From assembly GCF_000025005.1 (NCBI RefSeq), contig NC_013525.1:1204501-1268500 (forward strand): a stretch of 64,000 nucleotides of DNA, written 5' to 3'. Origin of the DNA: Thermobaculum terrenum ATCC BAA-798. Lineage in GTDB: Bacteria; Chloroflexota; Chloroflexia; Thermobaculales; Thermobaculaceae. This document shows, piece after piece, positions 8,151 to 17,103 of this stretch. Numbering within the stretch: the stretch's first letter is position 1; every line of letters starts with the position of its first letter. The notes below the pieces were generated by a model, which ran no database searches, had not been told where the DNA came from, and saw only the letters and a list, made by a program, of their open reading frames with translations. Position numbers and translations under genes: made by a program.

Positions 8151-9113
8151 ATGGAGGCTATTGTAGCTGAACATCTAAAGAAGACTTATAGGAACGGGGT
8201 GCAGGCAATCAAAGGAGTATCCTTCTATGTGAAACAGGGGGAAATATTTGGCCTGTTGGGACCTAATGGCGCTGGTAAGAGTACTACAGTCAGGATACTA
8301 GCTACTTTGACCAAGCCTGACTCTGGTAAAGCATTAGTGGCTGGCCATGATGTGGTGCTAGAGCCACAACGGGTTAGAAGCAAGATAGGGTATGTTGCTC
8401 AGTCATCCGGGGTAGACAAGTACGCGACTGGTAGAGAGAATCTGATGCTACAGGGTCATCTGCAGAGAGTCCCCAAATCTCAATTAAAGCATAGGGTCAA
8501 CGAACTACTTGAATGGGTTGGCCTGTCAGAGGCTGCTGATAGACTTGTACAAACTTACTCAGGGGGTATGAAGCGGCGACTTGATATAGCTATGGGATTA
8601 GTACATAACCCCAGCGTGCTTTTCCTGGATGAGCCTACTACTGGTCTTGATCCTGAAACTAGATCCGCATTGTGGCAGGACTTACTGAGGTTGAAGAGGG
8701 AGCAAAACATATCTGTGTTATTGACAACTCACTACCTGGATGAGGCGGATTATCTCTGTGATAGATTGGCCATAGTTGATCACGGAGTAGTTGTAGCAGA
8801 GGGATCTCCGTCTGATCTGAAAGCTGGTATTCGTGGAGATAGAGTAACTCTGGAAGTTGATGGACATGTGGATGAAGCTAACGAACGTCTCAAGCTGCTG
8901 CCACAGGTTATAGATGTCATTGTCACTGATGATGCCTTAGTTGCCAGGGTAGAGAATGGAGCTACTGCTATCCCTGCCATAATAACTGCTCTCGAAGGAT
9001 CAGGAATTTCGGTAAGATCTGTAGCTTTAAGCAGACCGTCTCTAGATGATGTTTATCTTTATCATACTGGCCACCGTTTCGTTGCAGAAGGGTCACTGGA
9101 AGACGTGGCATGA
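8151..9113 (+). CDS. DrrA-type ABC exporter ATP-binding protein
   Basis: The 320-residue protein has a full ABC nucleotide-binding domain: Walker A GPNGAGKST, signature YSGGMKRRLDIAMGL, Walker B VLFLDEPTTGLDP and an H-loop in LLTTHYLDEADYL. The extended C-terminal domain (about 230-310), with the sequence SLDDVYLYHTG, is typical of the daunorubicin-resistance DrrA/ABC-2 group. It would power export of a hydrophobic drug or lipid together with the permease coded 25 bases downstream. It is co-transcribed with the PadR gene, which likely senses the exported or a related compound. Confidence 0.93.
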   Translation: MEAIVAEHLKKTYRNGVQAIKGVSFYVKQGEIFGLLGPNGAGKSTTVRILATLTKPDSGKALVAGHDVVLEPQRVRSKIGYVAQSSGVDKYATGRENLMLQGHLQRVPKSQLKHRVNELLEWVGLSEAADRLVQTYSGGMKRRLDIAMGLVHNPSVLFLDEPTTGLDPETRSALWQDLLRLKREQNISVLLTTHYLDEADYLCDRLAIVDHGVVVAEGSPSDLKAGIRGDRVTLEVDGHVDEANERLKLLPQVIDVIVTDDALVARVENGATAIPAIITALEGSGISVRSVALSRPSLDDVYLYHTGHRFVAEGSLEDVA

Positions 9114-9138
9114 TCAAATCCCTTTAGGAGATTCGGCT

Positions 9139-9912
9139 ATGAAGAACTTTATAAATGATACCTTCCGTCTACTCATTAGACATGTGATGACCACTTTACG
9201 CATTCCAATATGGATTTTTGTAACCCTTGTCCAACCCATAGTATGGCTGACTCTATACGGTCAACTCTTTAGAAGAGTAGTAGAGCTCCCGGGGTTTGGT
9301 AGCTCTTCATATATCCAGTTTCTCACTCCAGGCGTGGTGATCATGACATCAATGTTCGGTTCTGCCTGGGCAGGCATGGGTATAATCCAGGATCTCAATG
9401 ATGGGGTCATGGACAGGCTTTTGGCTACTCCAGTAAGTAGGGGAGCATTAATCACAGCTCGTGTCCTACACTCTGCTATTACGGTGCTTTTCCAAGGCAT
9501 GATTATATTGCTTGTAGGATTTCTACTTGGAGCCAGATTCCCAGGAGGTTTCTTGGGAGTGTTGGCATTGATCGTGTTGGGTGGATTACTTGCTTCAGGA
9601 CTATCGGCTCTCTCGAATGGTATAGCGCTACTTACTAAGAGGGAAGAGACGCTTATAGCAGTGATAAACTTCTTTGGCTTACCCCTAACTTTCTTGTCAA
9701 CCGCCTTTATGTCTGCTGCTCTAATGCCAAGCTGGATAAGAAATATAGCTAAGTTGAACCCAGTTAACTGGGCAGTTGACGGGGCTAGAGATGCTCTTAT
9801 GGGCGCCAACTGGGATGGTGTTTGGGGTAGAGCTCTACTTTTGCTTGTCTTTTCGCTGATATGTGGAATATTTGCCACGAGATCATTCAGCTTATACCGC
9901 AGATCATCATGA
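9139..9912 (+). CDS. DrrB-type ABC-2 permease
   Basis: The ATG at 9139 has AGGAG at 9126-9130; the open frame upstream overlaps the ATPase gene and is unlikely to be used. The 257-residue protein has about six membrane helices and the ABC-2 permease hallmark regions, for example GIIQDLNDGVMDRLLATPVSR between helices 2 and 3 and the C-terminal segment with LNPVNWAVDGARDAL. It should form the channel of the exporter driven by the preceding ATPase. It converges with the XRE-NB-ARC regulator gene, and the two stop codons overlap by 6 bases. Confidence 0.9.
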   Translation: MKNFINDTFRLLIRHVMTTLRIPIWIFVTLVQPIVWLTLYGQLFRRVVELPGFGSSSYIQFLTPGVVIMTSMFGSAWAGMGIIQDLNDGVMDRLLATPVSRGALITARVLHSAITVLFQGMIILLVGFLLGARFPGGFLGVLALIVLGGLLASGLSALSNGIALLTKREETLIAVINFFGLPLTFLSTAFMSAALMPSWIRNIAKLNPVNWAVDGARDALMGANWDGVWGRALLLLVFSLICGIFATRSFSLYRRSS

Positions 9913-12357
9913 GTTCAGCCATTCTAGACACTTATCAATCTCTTTTTCCCAGTAAATAGCATGCTTGATATCTCTGGAGTTACCTAATTCGAATGACTCC
10001 AGAGATATCGACTCTAAAACATATCTTTTGTGTCTCTCTTTCTCTATAGGGGGTAGCTCATATCCTATAGATCTACGCAGGTATTCAGCCGTGCTTGCTA
10101 TATCGGCACCGATGGTAATCTCGCCCCTCGTGATGGTAAGTTGGGCGGCAGTCTCAATGCAATATGCAATATCCAGTTTGTTCCCAAGCTCAAGCAGCGT
10201 CTGAAGAGCTCTGGATAAATGGACCTTGGCTTCGATAGATTTATCTACTGCCATATAACAACAAGCCAAGTTTGTGAGTGCAATTGCCAAATCTCTTTTG
10301 TCTCCCAATTCTTCCAGTAACCTGATACTCTCGAGCAGACTGTCAATCGCGGGTTTTATCTCTCCCTTTTCTAGGTATATTCTGCCCAAGTTGCTGAGGG
10401 ATAGTGCCGTGCACCACGAGTCTCTGTTGGTCCTGCTCATGACTAGACTATCGGCACACATTGCTTCTGCAGTATCAAGTTTGCCCTTGAGTAGGGCTAT
10501 GTATCCATAGTTATTCAATGCTACAGCTATTTGTCTGGGATCACCCAACTGCTTACGAATCTCTAAGCTACGGCTGAATAAATCTTCTGCTTTATCAAGC
10601 TCACCTCTCATCCAGGCTAGCGTTCCGAGGGCATGAAGAAGATGAGATATACCTTCCTTATTTTGAGTTGACTCAAATATTTGTAAACTCTGCTGGTAAT
10701 ACTTGTCCGCAGAATTATAGTCACCTTGTCCATGTGCAAGTACTCCTAGGCCATGCAGAGCCTCAGCTTTAATCTCGTCTCGAGCATTATCTGCAGCCCT
10801 CAAAGCTGCATCCAACCAACGACTGCCCTCTAAGAGGTAACCTCTTATTTGCCAGAAACGCCAAAGGTTAGCAGCTAATGTCAGTGCTGTTTCTGGTGAT
10901 TTGTCCGTTGCCCAAGAGAGGGCGCTTCTCAAGTTGCCTATTTCCTCATCTAGGACCTTCACCCAATATTCCTGATTTATTCCCGCTTCAAGCTCGTACC
11001 TAGCCCTAACAGATAAATCGTAGAAATACGTTAAGTGCCTTTGACACAGCAGTTCACGTTCACCATATTCTTCAAGCTTCAGGCGGGCATACTCATGAAT
11101 AGTCTCCAACATGTAGAACCTTGGCTGACCTGAGAAGCTCTCATCTCTACGAAGTAGACTTTGCTGAACTAGCGATTCAATCATATCTACTATTGGTTCG
11201 TTGAACTCATCTTCGCTCAGTAAACAAATCCGCTCTATGGATTCCAGGGATCTACCGCCAGTGAACACGCTTAGACGCGCAAATAACTTGCGCTCACTTG
11301 GACTAAGTAGTTCGTAGCTCCAATCAATTGTGTTCTTTAGTGCCTGATGTCTAGGGGGAGAATCTTGAGCTCCCTTTGTAAGTACTTTCATGGGCTCGCG
11401 TAGTCTCTCAAGAAGAGCTGACGGGGTCAAGACATTTATTCTGGATGCTGCTAATTCTATAGCTAGGGGCAAACCATCTACCCTGCGACATATCTCAACT
11501 ATGGTAGATGCGTTGTTGTCGTTTAACTGGAAGTTAGGAATTATAGCATTAGCTCGCTGGACGAATAAGTTGACGCTCTCATATTTCATCGCCTCTGAAG
11601 ATGTGATGTTCGGAGACGAAGGTAGAGTCATTGGAGGTATGGAATAGATATTCTCACCATAAATTTGTAGAGGAGCTCTGCTAGTGACTATGACCTTCAA
11701 GTTCGGGGCATTGGCAATAAGATCAGCAACAAAGGACGCTTTAGATACAAGATGCTCAAAGTTATCCAAGACCATAAGTAGTCTTTTGTTCTGTATGAAC
11801 CCAACGATATTGCTAAGCACGTTAGTAGAGATGCTCTCGTCCACTTCTAGGGTTCTGGCTATCACGTGCGGTACCAATTCTGGGTCCATTACTGGAGCTA
11901 GAGGCACTAAATATATCCCCTCCAAAAGCGTATCATCTAAGCGCTTAACTAACTCCATTGCCATGCGGGTCTTGCCAGTACCGCCCGGACCTGTTAGTGT
12001 CAATAATCTTACATAGGGCTTTTGAAGGATATCTATGATATCCTTTATTTCTTTTTCTCGACCTACAAAGGGCGTCAGGGAGATGGGCATCAGCCGCCCT
12101 ATTAGTACTTTCTGCCCAGTATATCTATGAGCCCTTGCGGACTGCTCAAACCTAGCTTTTTCTTCCTCTGTAAGATTCAATGCCTGAGCTAGAAGTTCTA
12201 TAGTGTCGCGCCTGGGAGTTAGCTTAATACCTCGCTCCAGGTCACTTATGGCTCTCACACTAAGGTTTGACTTCTCTGCTAGCTCTTCCTGTGTAAGCTT
12301 ATTCCTTATTCGGAAGCTTCTAAGGAGGCTCCCGAAGGGTTCTGGCTCGGATTCCAT
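9907..12357 (-). CDS. XRE-HTH / NB-ARC ATPase / TPR regulator
   Basis: The 816-residue protein begins with an XRE-type helix-turn-helix (about residues 8-65, LTQEELAEKSNLSVRAISDLERG). An NB-ARC/STAND ATPase follows: P-loop LTGPGGTGKTRMA (about 118-130), Walker B LLMVLDNFEHL and the GLPLAIELAASRI motif. The C-terminal half is tetratricopeptide repeats, for example AEALHGLGVLAHGQGDYNSAD and IAVALNNYGYIALLKGKLDTAE. STAND regulators oligomerise on ligand and ATP binding; this family is common in Chloroflexota and Actinobacteria. It is divergent from the LuxR response regulator gene, with 262 bases between. Targets are unknown. No frame damage is seen. Confidence 0.9.
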   Translation of the reverse strand: MESEPEPFGSLLRSFRIRNKLTQEELAEKSNLSVRAISDLERGIKLTPRRDTIELLAQALNLTEEEKARFEQSARAHRYTGQKVLIGRLMPISLTPFVGREKEIKDIIDILQKPYVRLLTLTGPGGTGKTRMAMELVKRLDDTLLEGIYLVPLAPVMDPELVPHVIARTLEVDESISTNVLSNIVGFIQNKRLLMVLDNFEHLVSKASFVADLIANAPNLKVIVTSRAPLQIYGENIYSIPPMTLPSSPNITSSEAMKYESVNLFVQRANAIIPNFQLNDNNASTIVEICRRVDGLPLAIELAASRINVLTPSALLERLREPMKVLTKGAQDSPPRHQALKNTIDWSYELLSPSERKLFARLSVFTGGRSLESIERICLLSEDEFNEPIVDMIESLVQQSLLRRDESFSGQPRFYMLETIHEYARLKLEEYGERELLCQRHLTYFYDLSVRARYELEAGINQEYWVKVLDEEIGNLRSALSWATDKSPETALTLAANLWRFWQIRGYLLEGSRWLDAALRAADNARDEIKAEALHGLGVLAHGQGDYNSADKYYQQSLQIFESTQNKEGISHLLHALGTLAWMRGELDKAEDLFSRSLEIRKQLGDPRQIAVALNNYGYIALLKGKLDTAEAMCADSLVMSRTNRDSWCTALSLSNLGRIYLEKGEIKPAIDSLLESIRLLEELGDKRDLAIALTNLACCYMAVDKSIEAKVHLSRALQTLLELGNKLDIAYCIETAAQLTITRGEITIGADIASTAEYLRRSIGYELPPIEKERHKRYVLESISLESFELGNSRDIKHAIYWEKEIDKCLEWLNS

Positions 12358-12619
12358 AACTTGTTACTTCTCCCCGCCTTATGCATCCGTTACGAAGGAA
12401 AATGTTATCGGCCGATAAACATAGAATAACAGTTAATCTCCGCATCTGCTAGAGAATGTTCCAGTATTTGTGTGGGAAAAAGTGTTGGTAATTGTGTGTG
12501 TGATGTCAAGGCAAATTCATGGTAAAAGATTTCTTGTTGAATCAAACTATTTTTGGCCTTGGATATCTCATGTTCTAAGAGGTGTGCGATTACACATTGC
12601 TACCGCTTTGGGAGGAGAA

Positions 12620-13297
12620 ATGTCACGTACTAAGGTTATGCTCTTTGATACTCATACACTTTTTCGGCAATGCTTGAGAAATATGCTCATGATGGAAGAT
12701 TTTGATGTTGTTGAAGAGCTAGATGACATAAATATGCTGGTTGAGCGGGTAATTGCTGTTAGGCCTGATCTACTCTTGATGGATGTATCCGAAGCTAGGT
12801 TGAGATCTACATCTATTATAGAGAGCATTAGCTCAAAAGCTCCGGAAGTTAGGATAGTGGTATTGGCTGAGGATAAGGATATACTGCTTGTTTTCGATGC
12901 CCTGAGAGTAGGAGCTAGGGGGTATATTACTAAAGAGGTCGACTATGCTAGGTTCATATATGTTCTAAGAAGAGTAATACATGGAGAGATCACCTTTACA
13001 CCTGATCTAGCCCGTAAGCTGGTTAGTGAATTAACAACCAGGTATTCTTCTAAGAACGAACCTTTTGCCTTACTGACGTCTCGAGAAAGGGAGATATTGT
13101 CATTACTAGTGCACGGTGTCAGCTCAACGCGCGATCTGGCTGAAAAACTTGGAGTGACTGAGCATACCGTAAAATTTCACTTCAGGAATATACTGAGCAA
13201 ACTACACCTCAAAAATCGAGCTCAAGTAGCAGCCTACGCCGCAAGATACAACGCCGTAGCCGAAACTGACAACGAGTTCGTTGGATTAGTATCTTAG
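12620..13297 (+). CDS. NarL/FixJ-type response regulator
   Basis: The start is the ATG at 12620, preceded by GGAGGAG (12611-12617); a longer open frame from 12470 has no such site. The 225-residue protein has a receiver domain (1-120) with likely phosphorylated Asp55 in LLLMDVSEAR, although the usual acidic pair is reduced to a single Asp10 (LFDTH). The C-terminal LuxR-type helix-turn-helix (about 150-210) reads LTSREREILSLLVHG and VTEHTVKFHFRNILSKL. No kinase gene is adjacent, so it may be orphan, or signal with one of the kinases further on. It is divergent from the XRE-NB-ARC gene. Confidence 0.88.
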   Translation: MSRTKVMLFDTHTLFRQCLRNMLMMEDFDVVEELDDINMLVERVIAVRPDLLLMDVSEARLRSTSIIESISSKAPEVRIVVLAEDKDILLVFDALRVGARGYITKEVDYARFIYVLRRVIHGEITFTPDLARKLVSELTTRYSSKNEPFALLTSREREILSLLVHGVSSTRDLAEKLGVTEHTVKFHFRNILSKLHLKNRAQVAAYAARYNAVAETDNEFVGLVS

Positions 13298-13370
13298 CAG
13301 CTTTAGGAGTCTACTTCACTCCAAGAAGTCTTTAATATGGATTTCTATATGAAATAGTTATAACCGTATA

Positions 13371-15257
13371 CTAGATTCTATTTAGCCAGACAGACATTCG
13401 GCTCTTTCCTCTATTGTTCCACAGGAAGTAGGGAATTAATACGCACTCTTGTGGAACAACGTCATACTTATAAATCTCTCTAGAGTAGAGCGTCTGAGGC
13501 TGTATCAGGTGTCTCTGCATACTCTGAATATGTAGGGCTCTAACACCTTGAAAATAACTGTGAGGGAAATCTGCGACCTGAGCATTTTCTGGTATCAACA
13601 CATCTCGGGGGTCTAAGCCCTTGTTGTCGACGTCTTCAAAACAGAACACTATTGGACCTCTCGTAAAAACTACCTTCTGGACATCCTCATCCACATATGG
13701 ATGTGCATACATCCTTTGGGGGGAGAGGTCCAACCTGAGTGTGAGCAAATCTCCTGCATTCCAATGCCTTTCTATAGTAAAGTAATTTCCTCCAGCTGCT
13801 TGTAGGTGCTCATTATTGGGCAAAGTTATCTCTGAACTCTGGCTCCATGAGGGTATCCTCAGATTCAAAGTACAGTGCATATTAGTTAGTATCTTTATTC
13901 TGATTTCATCCTCCCAAGGGTAGTTTGTTTCCACGGCAAATTCTAGTTCGTCTTCACCTTCAATCTGCACACGGTTAATGCTTGGTACGTATTGGTGTAT
14001 CCAAACTGCCTTATTGGCTGTCGAGTACAAGTAACCTGGTAACGAAGCTATAAGTCTAGCTATATTGGGAGGACAACAAGCACATTCGAACCATTCAGAT
14101 CTAGTGTGTAGAGCATAGTAATCTGCCAATGGGTTCTCGTAGAAGTATTTATCTCCACTTTGAGCTATACTTGGCAACACTGCATTGTATAGGGTATGTT
14201 CTATTAGATCAGCATATTTGGGGTCCCCTTCAAGTAGCAGTAGTCTCCAGTTCCACATGATGCTTGCAATAGCTGCGCAGGTTTCACAGTACGCTCTAGC
14301 ATTAGGTAGCTCATATGGTGATCCGAAGGATTCACCTTCGTAACGGGAGCCTAATCCCCCTGTCACGTACATTTTGCGGGTGGTCATGTCTTTCCATAAA
14401 GCATGCAGCGATTGCCTAATCCCTTCATCATGCTGCTCCAATTCTATGTCGGTAGATCCGCAGTTAAGATAAAGAGCTCGAACTGCATGTCCAACTATCT
14501 CCCTCATCTCCCTGAAAGGTTTGTGGTCTTGATGATACTCTGATCCCATATGACCATAAGCGCTACCCAATATTCCGTGACCGCGTACATCCACGAAATA
14601 TTTGGCCTGCTCTAGGTAACGATTGTTTCCAGTGGTTCTATAAAGCTCAACGAGCGCCATCTCGATTTCAGGGTGCCCATCGGTACCATCTCTTCCATGC
14701 TTAGATGAAGGCCCGAAAGTATCACAAAGATGGTCAGCAAACCTGAGAGCAACGTCTAATAAGGTTGTCTTTCCTGTAGCGCGGTAGTGAGCCACTGCTG
14801 CTTGTATGAGGTGCCCTCCGCAATACATCTCATGCAAGTCGAAGTTTGTCCATCTCTGATCTGCGCGCTCTAGCGAAAAGTAGGTGTTTATATAACCATC
14901 TGCCCATTGGGCTCCTGCTACATCTTCTATTACTCGATCCAGCAATGAGTCCAGGTCGGGATCATAGTCGTATGCCAGGGACCAACTTACCGCTTCCATC
15001 CACTTGTATACGTCCGAATCATTGTAATATCTGCCCTGGAACGGCACATCCTTTTTGCCAGCTACCCTTCTAAAGTTATCCAATCTTCCGGTGGCTTCTA
15101 TCTGCTCATATTGCGTTGTGATAGTAACTGTCTTGGTGACCTTTAGTTTTTCTTGCCAAAAGCCCTGTTGAAGTTTCGTGCTATCTATTGGTACAGGTCG
15201 GAGCTTGGCGTGCTGGCTATTGGAGGTATCAACTACGACCTTACTTATCTTATCCAT
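13371..15257 (-). CDS. GH127 glycosidase (beta-L-arabinofuranosidase type)
   Basis: The 628-residue protein matches the GH127 family (formerly DUF1680): an (alpha/alpha)6 barrel followed by beta-sandwich domains. The zinc-thiolate catalytic signature is visible as CETCAAIASIMWNW and, about 75 residues later, ECACCPPNIARLI, where a Cys is the nucleophile in characterised members. There is no signal peptide, so it should act in the cytoplasm on imported arabinose-containing oligosaccharides. The ATG at 15257 has GGAAGGGGAA 5-8 bases upstream. The gene starts 24 bases after the DUF6259-like gene on the same strand, and both are divergent from a LacI regulator. Confidence 0.9.
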   Translation of the reverse strand: MDKISKVVVDTSNSQHAKLRPVPIDSTKLQQGFWQEKLKVTKTVTITTQYEQIEATGRLDNFRRVAGKKDVPFQGRYYNDSDVYKWMEAVSWSLAYDYDPDLDSLLDRVIEDVAGAQWADGYINTYFSLERADQRWTNFDLHEMYCGGHLIQAAVAHYRATGKTTLLDVALRFADHLCDTFGPSSKHGRDGTDGHPEIEMALVELYRTTGNNRYLEQAKYFVDVRGHGILGSAYGHMGSEYHQDHKPFREMREIVGHAVRALYLNCGSTDIELEQHDEGIRQSLHALWKDMTTRKMYVTGGLGSRYEGESFGSPYELPNARAYCETCAAIASIMWNWRLLLLEGDPKYADLIEHTLYNAVLPSIAQSGDKYFYENPLADYYALHTRSEWFECACCPPNIARLIASLPGYLYSTANKAVWIHQYVPSINRVQIEGEDELEFAVETNYPWEDEIRIKILTNMHCTLNLRIPSWSQSSEITLPNNEHLQAAGGNYFTIERHWNAGDLLTLRLDLSPQRMYAHPYVDEDVQKVVFTRGPIVFCFEDVDNKGLDPRDVLIPENAQVADFPHSYFQGVRALHIQSMQRHLIQPQTLYSREIYKYDVVPQECVLIPYFLWNNRGKSRMSVWLNRI

Positions 15258-15281
15258 GAGGTTCCCCTTCCATAATTATTT

Positions 15282-16928
15282 CTATTCGTCAGGCCATGGA
15301 GCCATCCCTAGGGCCGCCTTACATATCTGGGCTACCAGTCCGGAGTACTTCTCTAGAGTGTCATCGGCTATAGTTAGGCAAGGTATATGACCGAAAGCTG
15401 GTTGCTTATATACAGAAGGGTAGAAACCTCCCTCGTGTACGCCAGTACTGCCTGTGCCTGGCGCGCCCTGCGCTAAGTGCCCCAGAGCCCTCGAGTATCT
15501 TGTAAGTAGTTCATGAAATCTATAACCTCTGTGTATTCCCAGCCAACTTTGGTTCACTGGGAACAGAGCTAGTAACGCATCGTACCAACCCTCTCCAGCT
15601 ACCAATAAGTTGGGAAATCGTGCTCTCAGGGACTCAACTAATTGCTTATATCCTTCGTAAAGGTTGTACCTTGGATCGTTGAACCAGCATCCTGAGGTGT
15701 CCAGAAATACTCCGTCCACTTCAAATTTTTCTACTGTCTGGGATATTTGTTGCAAAAGGTGTTCTCGGAACATTGGCTCTCCAGGATTGAGGAATACTTG
15801 ATCGTCCTCACCGAATCGATCTGTATCCCAATCAGGAGCATTTATCAGTCTTACTACACGGCCGGTCCTGTTGAGGAAAGCGGCCTCTTGCCAACGCTCA
15901 TAAAGTTGTGCGTTGGCACCGTTGGCTCCAAACATGGGCATTATTTTCACTCCCAGCTGATGAGCCTTAGAGACGAGCCTTGCGAACTCCCTTTCACCGC
16001 CTAGGTCCTCCCCAGGAGAATAATAAGGATACTGGAAATAATACCGTCCTTCCCAGCCGGGAATGTAGCACAGAACGCTTTCCCCAGGGATGTGCTTAGT
16101 TATCTCCTCCAGCGCTTTTGCCATCTTTGGGAAAGTGTTGAATACGTATCCGGTCCAATGCTGACCATGAAGGTTGACCACTAGCTTAATATCGTGCATC
16201 CATTTAGGTACATCTTGTCTGATCTCCCACCTCTGTAGACCATACGCTTCTTCCAAGAAACTCAGATGCGACTCGAAATCTTCCGTGATTTCATCGAAAC
16301 CGTTAGCGATTCTCATCCTTATTTCTGGCGTAGAAAAGTAGCTATCCCATCTACGCGCGTCTTCCTCGCATATCACTTCAACCTCTGGATAGTCTAGGTA
16401 TGGAGGTCTGTGTACGTAGAAACGCTTGGCTCGGACTTCAGAATCCCTAACGCTGATACAAATTGCTTTGCTATATTCTCCGACACATGCCCAGGGTGTT
16501 AGCCACTCTGGCCACGGGTATCTCCATCGAATAGGCATATCTGTTGAAGACTTCTGCGCTTCGCCTGGTGGCGATGTTGGATGCCAAAAACCAGCCTTCA
16601 GAGCTTCTTCTGGAAGGTTATGCAGCAATAGTTTCACGGCTTTTACTGGTTCTTGGTGCCATACCTCTATTGACCATGAGTATGCGCCGTCCTGCAGACA
16701 AACACTAGCGTTTACACTGCCTTTGGATCTTTGTTGTTGACCAGCCCAACTAAGTTCATGACACTCAATCCTTGTTGAGTTTGGTGCTTTATGCAGCCTG
16801 ATCCTATCTGGTGCGAGGGCATAAAGGTTGCGAGTGGTAAATACTTGGATCCCCCACCTGATATCGGCGTTGTCTGGCAGAGGGAATAGGGGATCCCTTG
16901 GGTTGTAGCTAAGGTTGTTCACATACAT
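15282..16928 (-). CDS. DUF6259-like TIM-barrel protein, putative glycoside hydrolase
   Basis: The 548-residue protein has an N-terminal beta-rich part (1-230) and a TIM-barrel-like part (about 240-540). Candidate acidic residues lie at strand ends: GVFLDTSGCWFND and LLVAGEGWYDAL, as expected for a retaining glycosidase of clan-like GH families. A barrel entry strand reads VLCYIPGWEGRYYFQYPYY. No signal peptide is present. The ATG at 16928 has TTAGGAAATG upstream. It is first of a two-gene operon with the GH127 enzyme, so the two probably dismantle the same plant- or microbe-derived glycan inside the cell. Family name is from memory and the catalytic residues are inferred. Confidence 0.7.
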   Translation of the reverse strand: MYVNNLSYNPRDPLFPLPDNADIRWGIQVFTTRNLYALAPDRIRLHKAPNSTRIECHELSWAGQQQRSKGSVNASVCLQDGAYSWSIEVWHQEPVKAVKLLLHNLPEEALKAGFWHPTSPPGEAQKSSTDMPIRWRYPWPEWLTPWACVGEYSKAICISVRDSEVRAKRFYVHRPPYLDYPEVEVICEEDARRWDSYFSTPEIRMRIANGFDEITEDFESHLSFLEEAYGLQRWEIRQDVPKWMHDIKLVVNLHGQHWTGYVFNTFPKMAKALEEITKHIPGESVLCYIPGWEGRYYFQYPYYSPGEDLGGEREFARLVSKAHQLGVKIMPMFGANGANAQLYERWQEAAFLNRTGRVVRLINAPDWDTDRFGEDDQVFLNPGEPMFREHLLQQISQTVEKFEVDGVFLDTSGCWFNDPRYNLYEGYKQLVESLRARFPNLLVAGEGWYDALLALFPVNQSWLGIHRGYRFHELLTRYSRALGHLAQGAPGTGSTGVHEGGFYPSVYKQPAFGHIPCLTIADDTLEKYSGLVAQICKAALGMAPWPDE

Positions 16929-16940
16929 GAGTTCATTTCC

Positions 16941-17010
16941 TAAATCGTTCTATATAAGTGATTATCTTAGGATTTGTAATAATATCTGATTTTTTATAAA
17001 ACGATTCATA
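16941..17010. promoter_or_regulatory. Two inverted LacI-type operator-like sites
   Basis: TAAATCGTTCTATATA (16941-16956, plus strand) and TGAATCGTTTTATAAA (minus strand, about 16994-17009) share 13 of 16 positions in opposite orientation. They lie between the divergent glycosidase operon and LacI gene. Their AATCGTT core resembles half of LacI-family operators, so they may bind the neighbouring LacI protein. Confidence 0.5.
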
Positions 17011-17103
17011 ATATGATAAACTATGATAGCGAATAGCAACAAATAATGTAAAAGATACTATAATTCAATCTCAATATTTATTGAAATTTAGTAGGTCTTG
17101 CAT

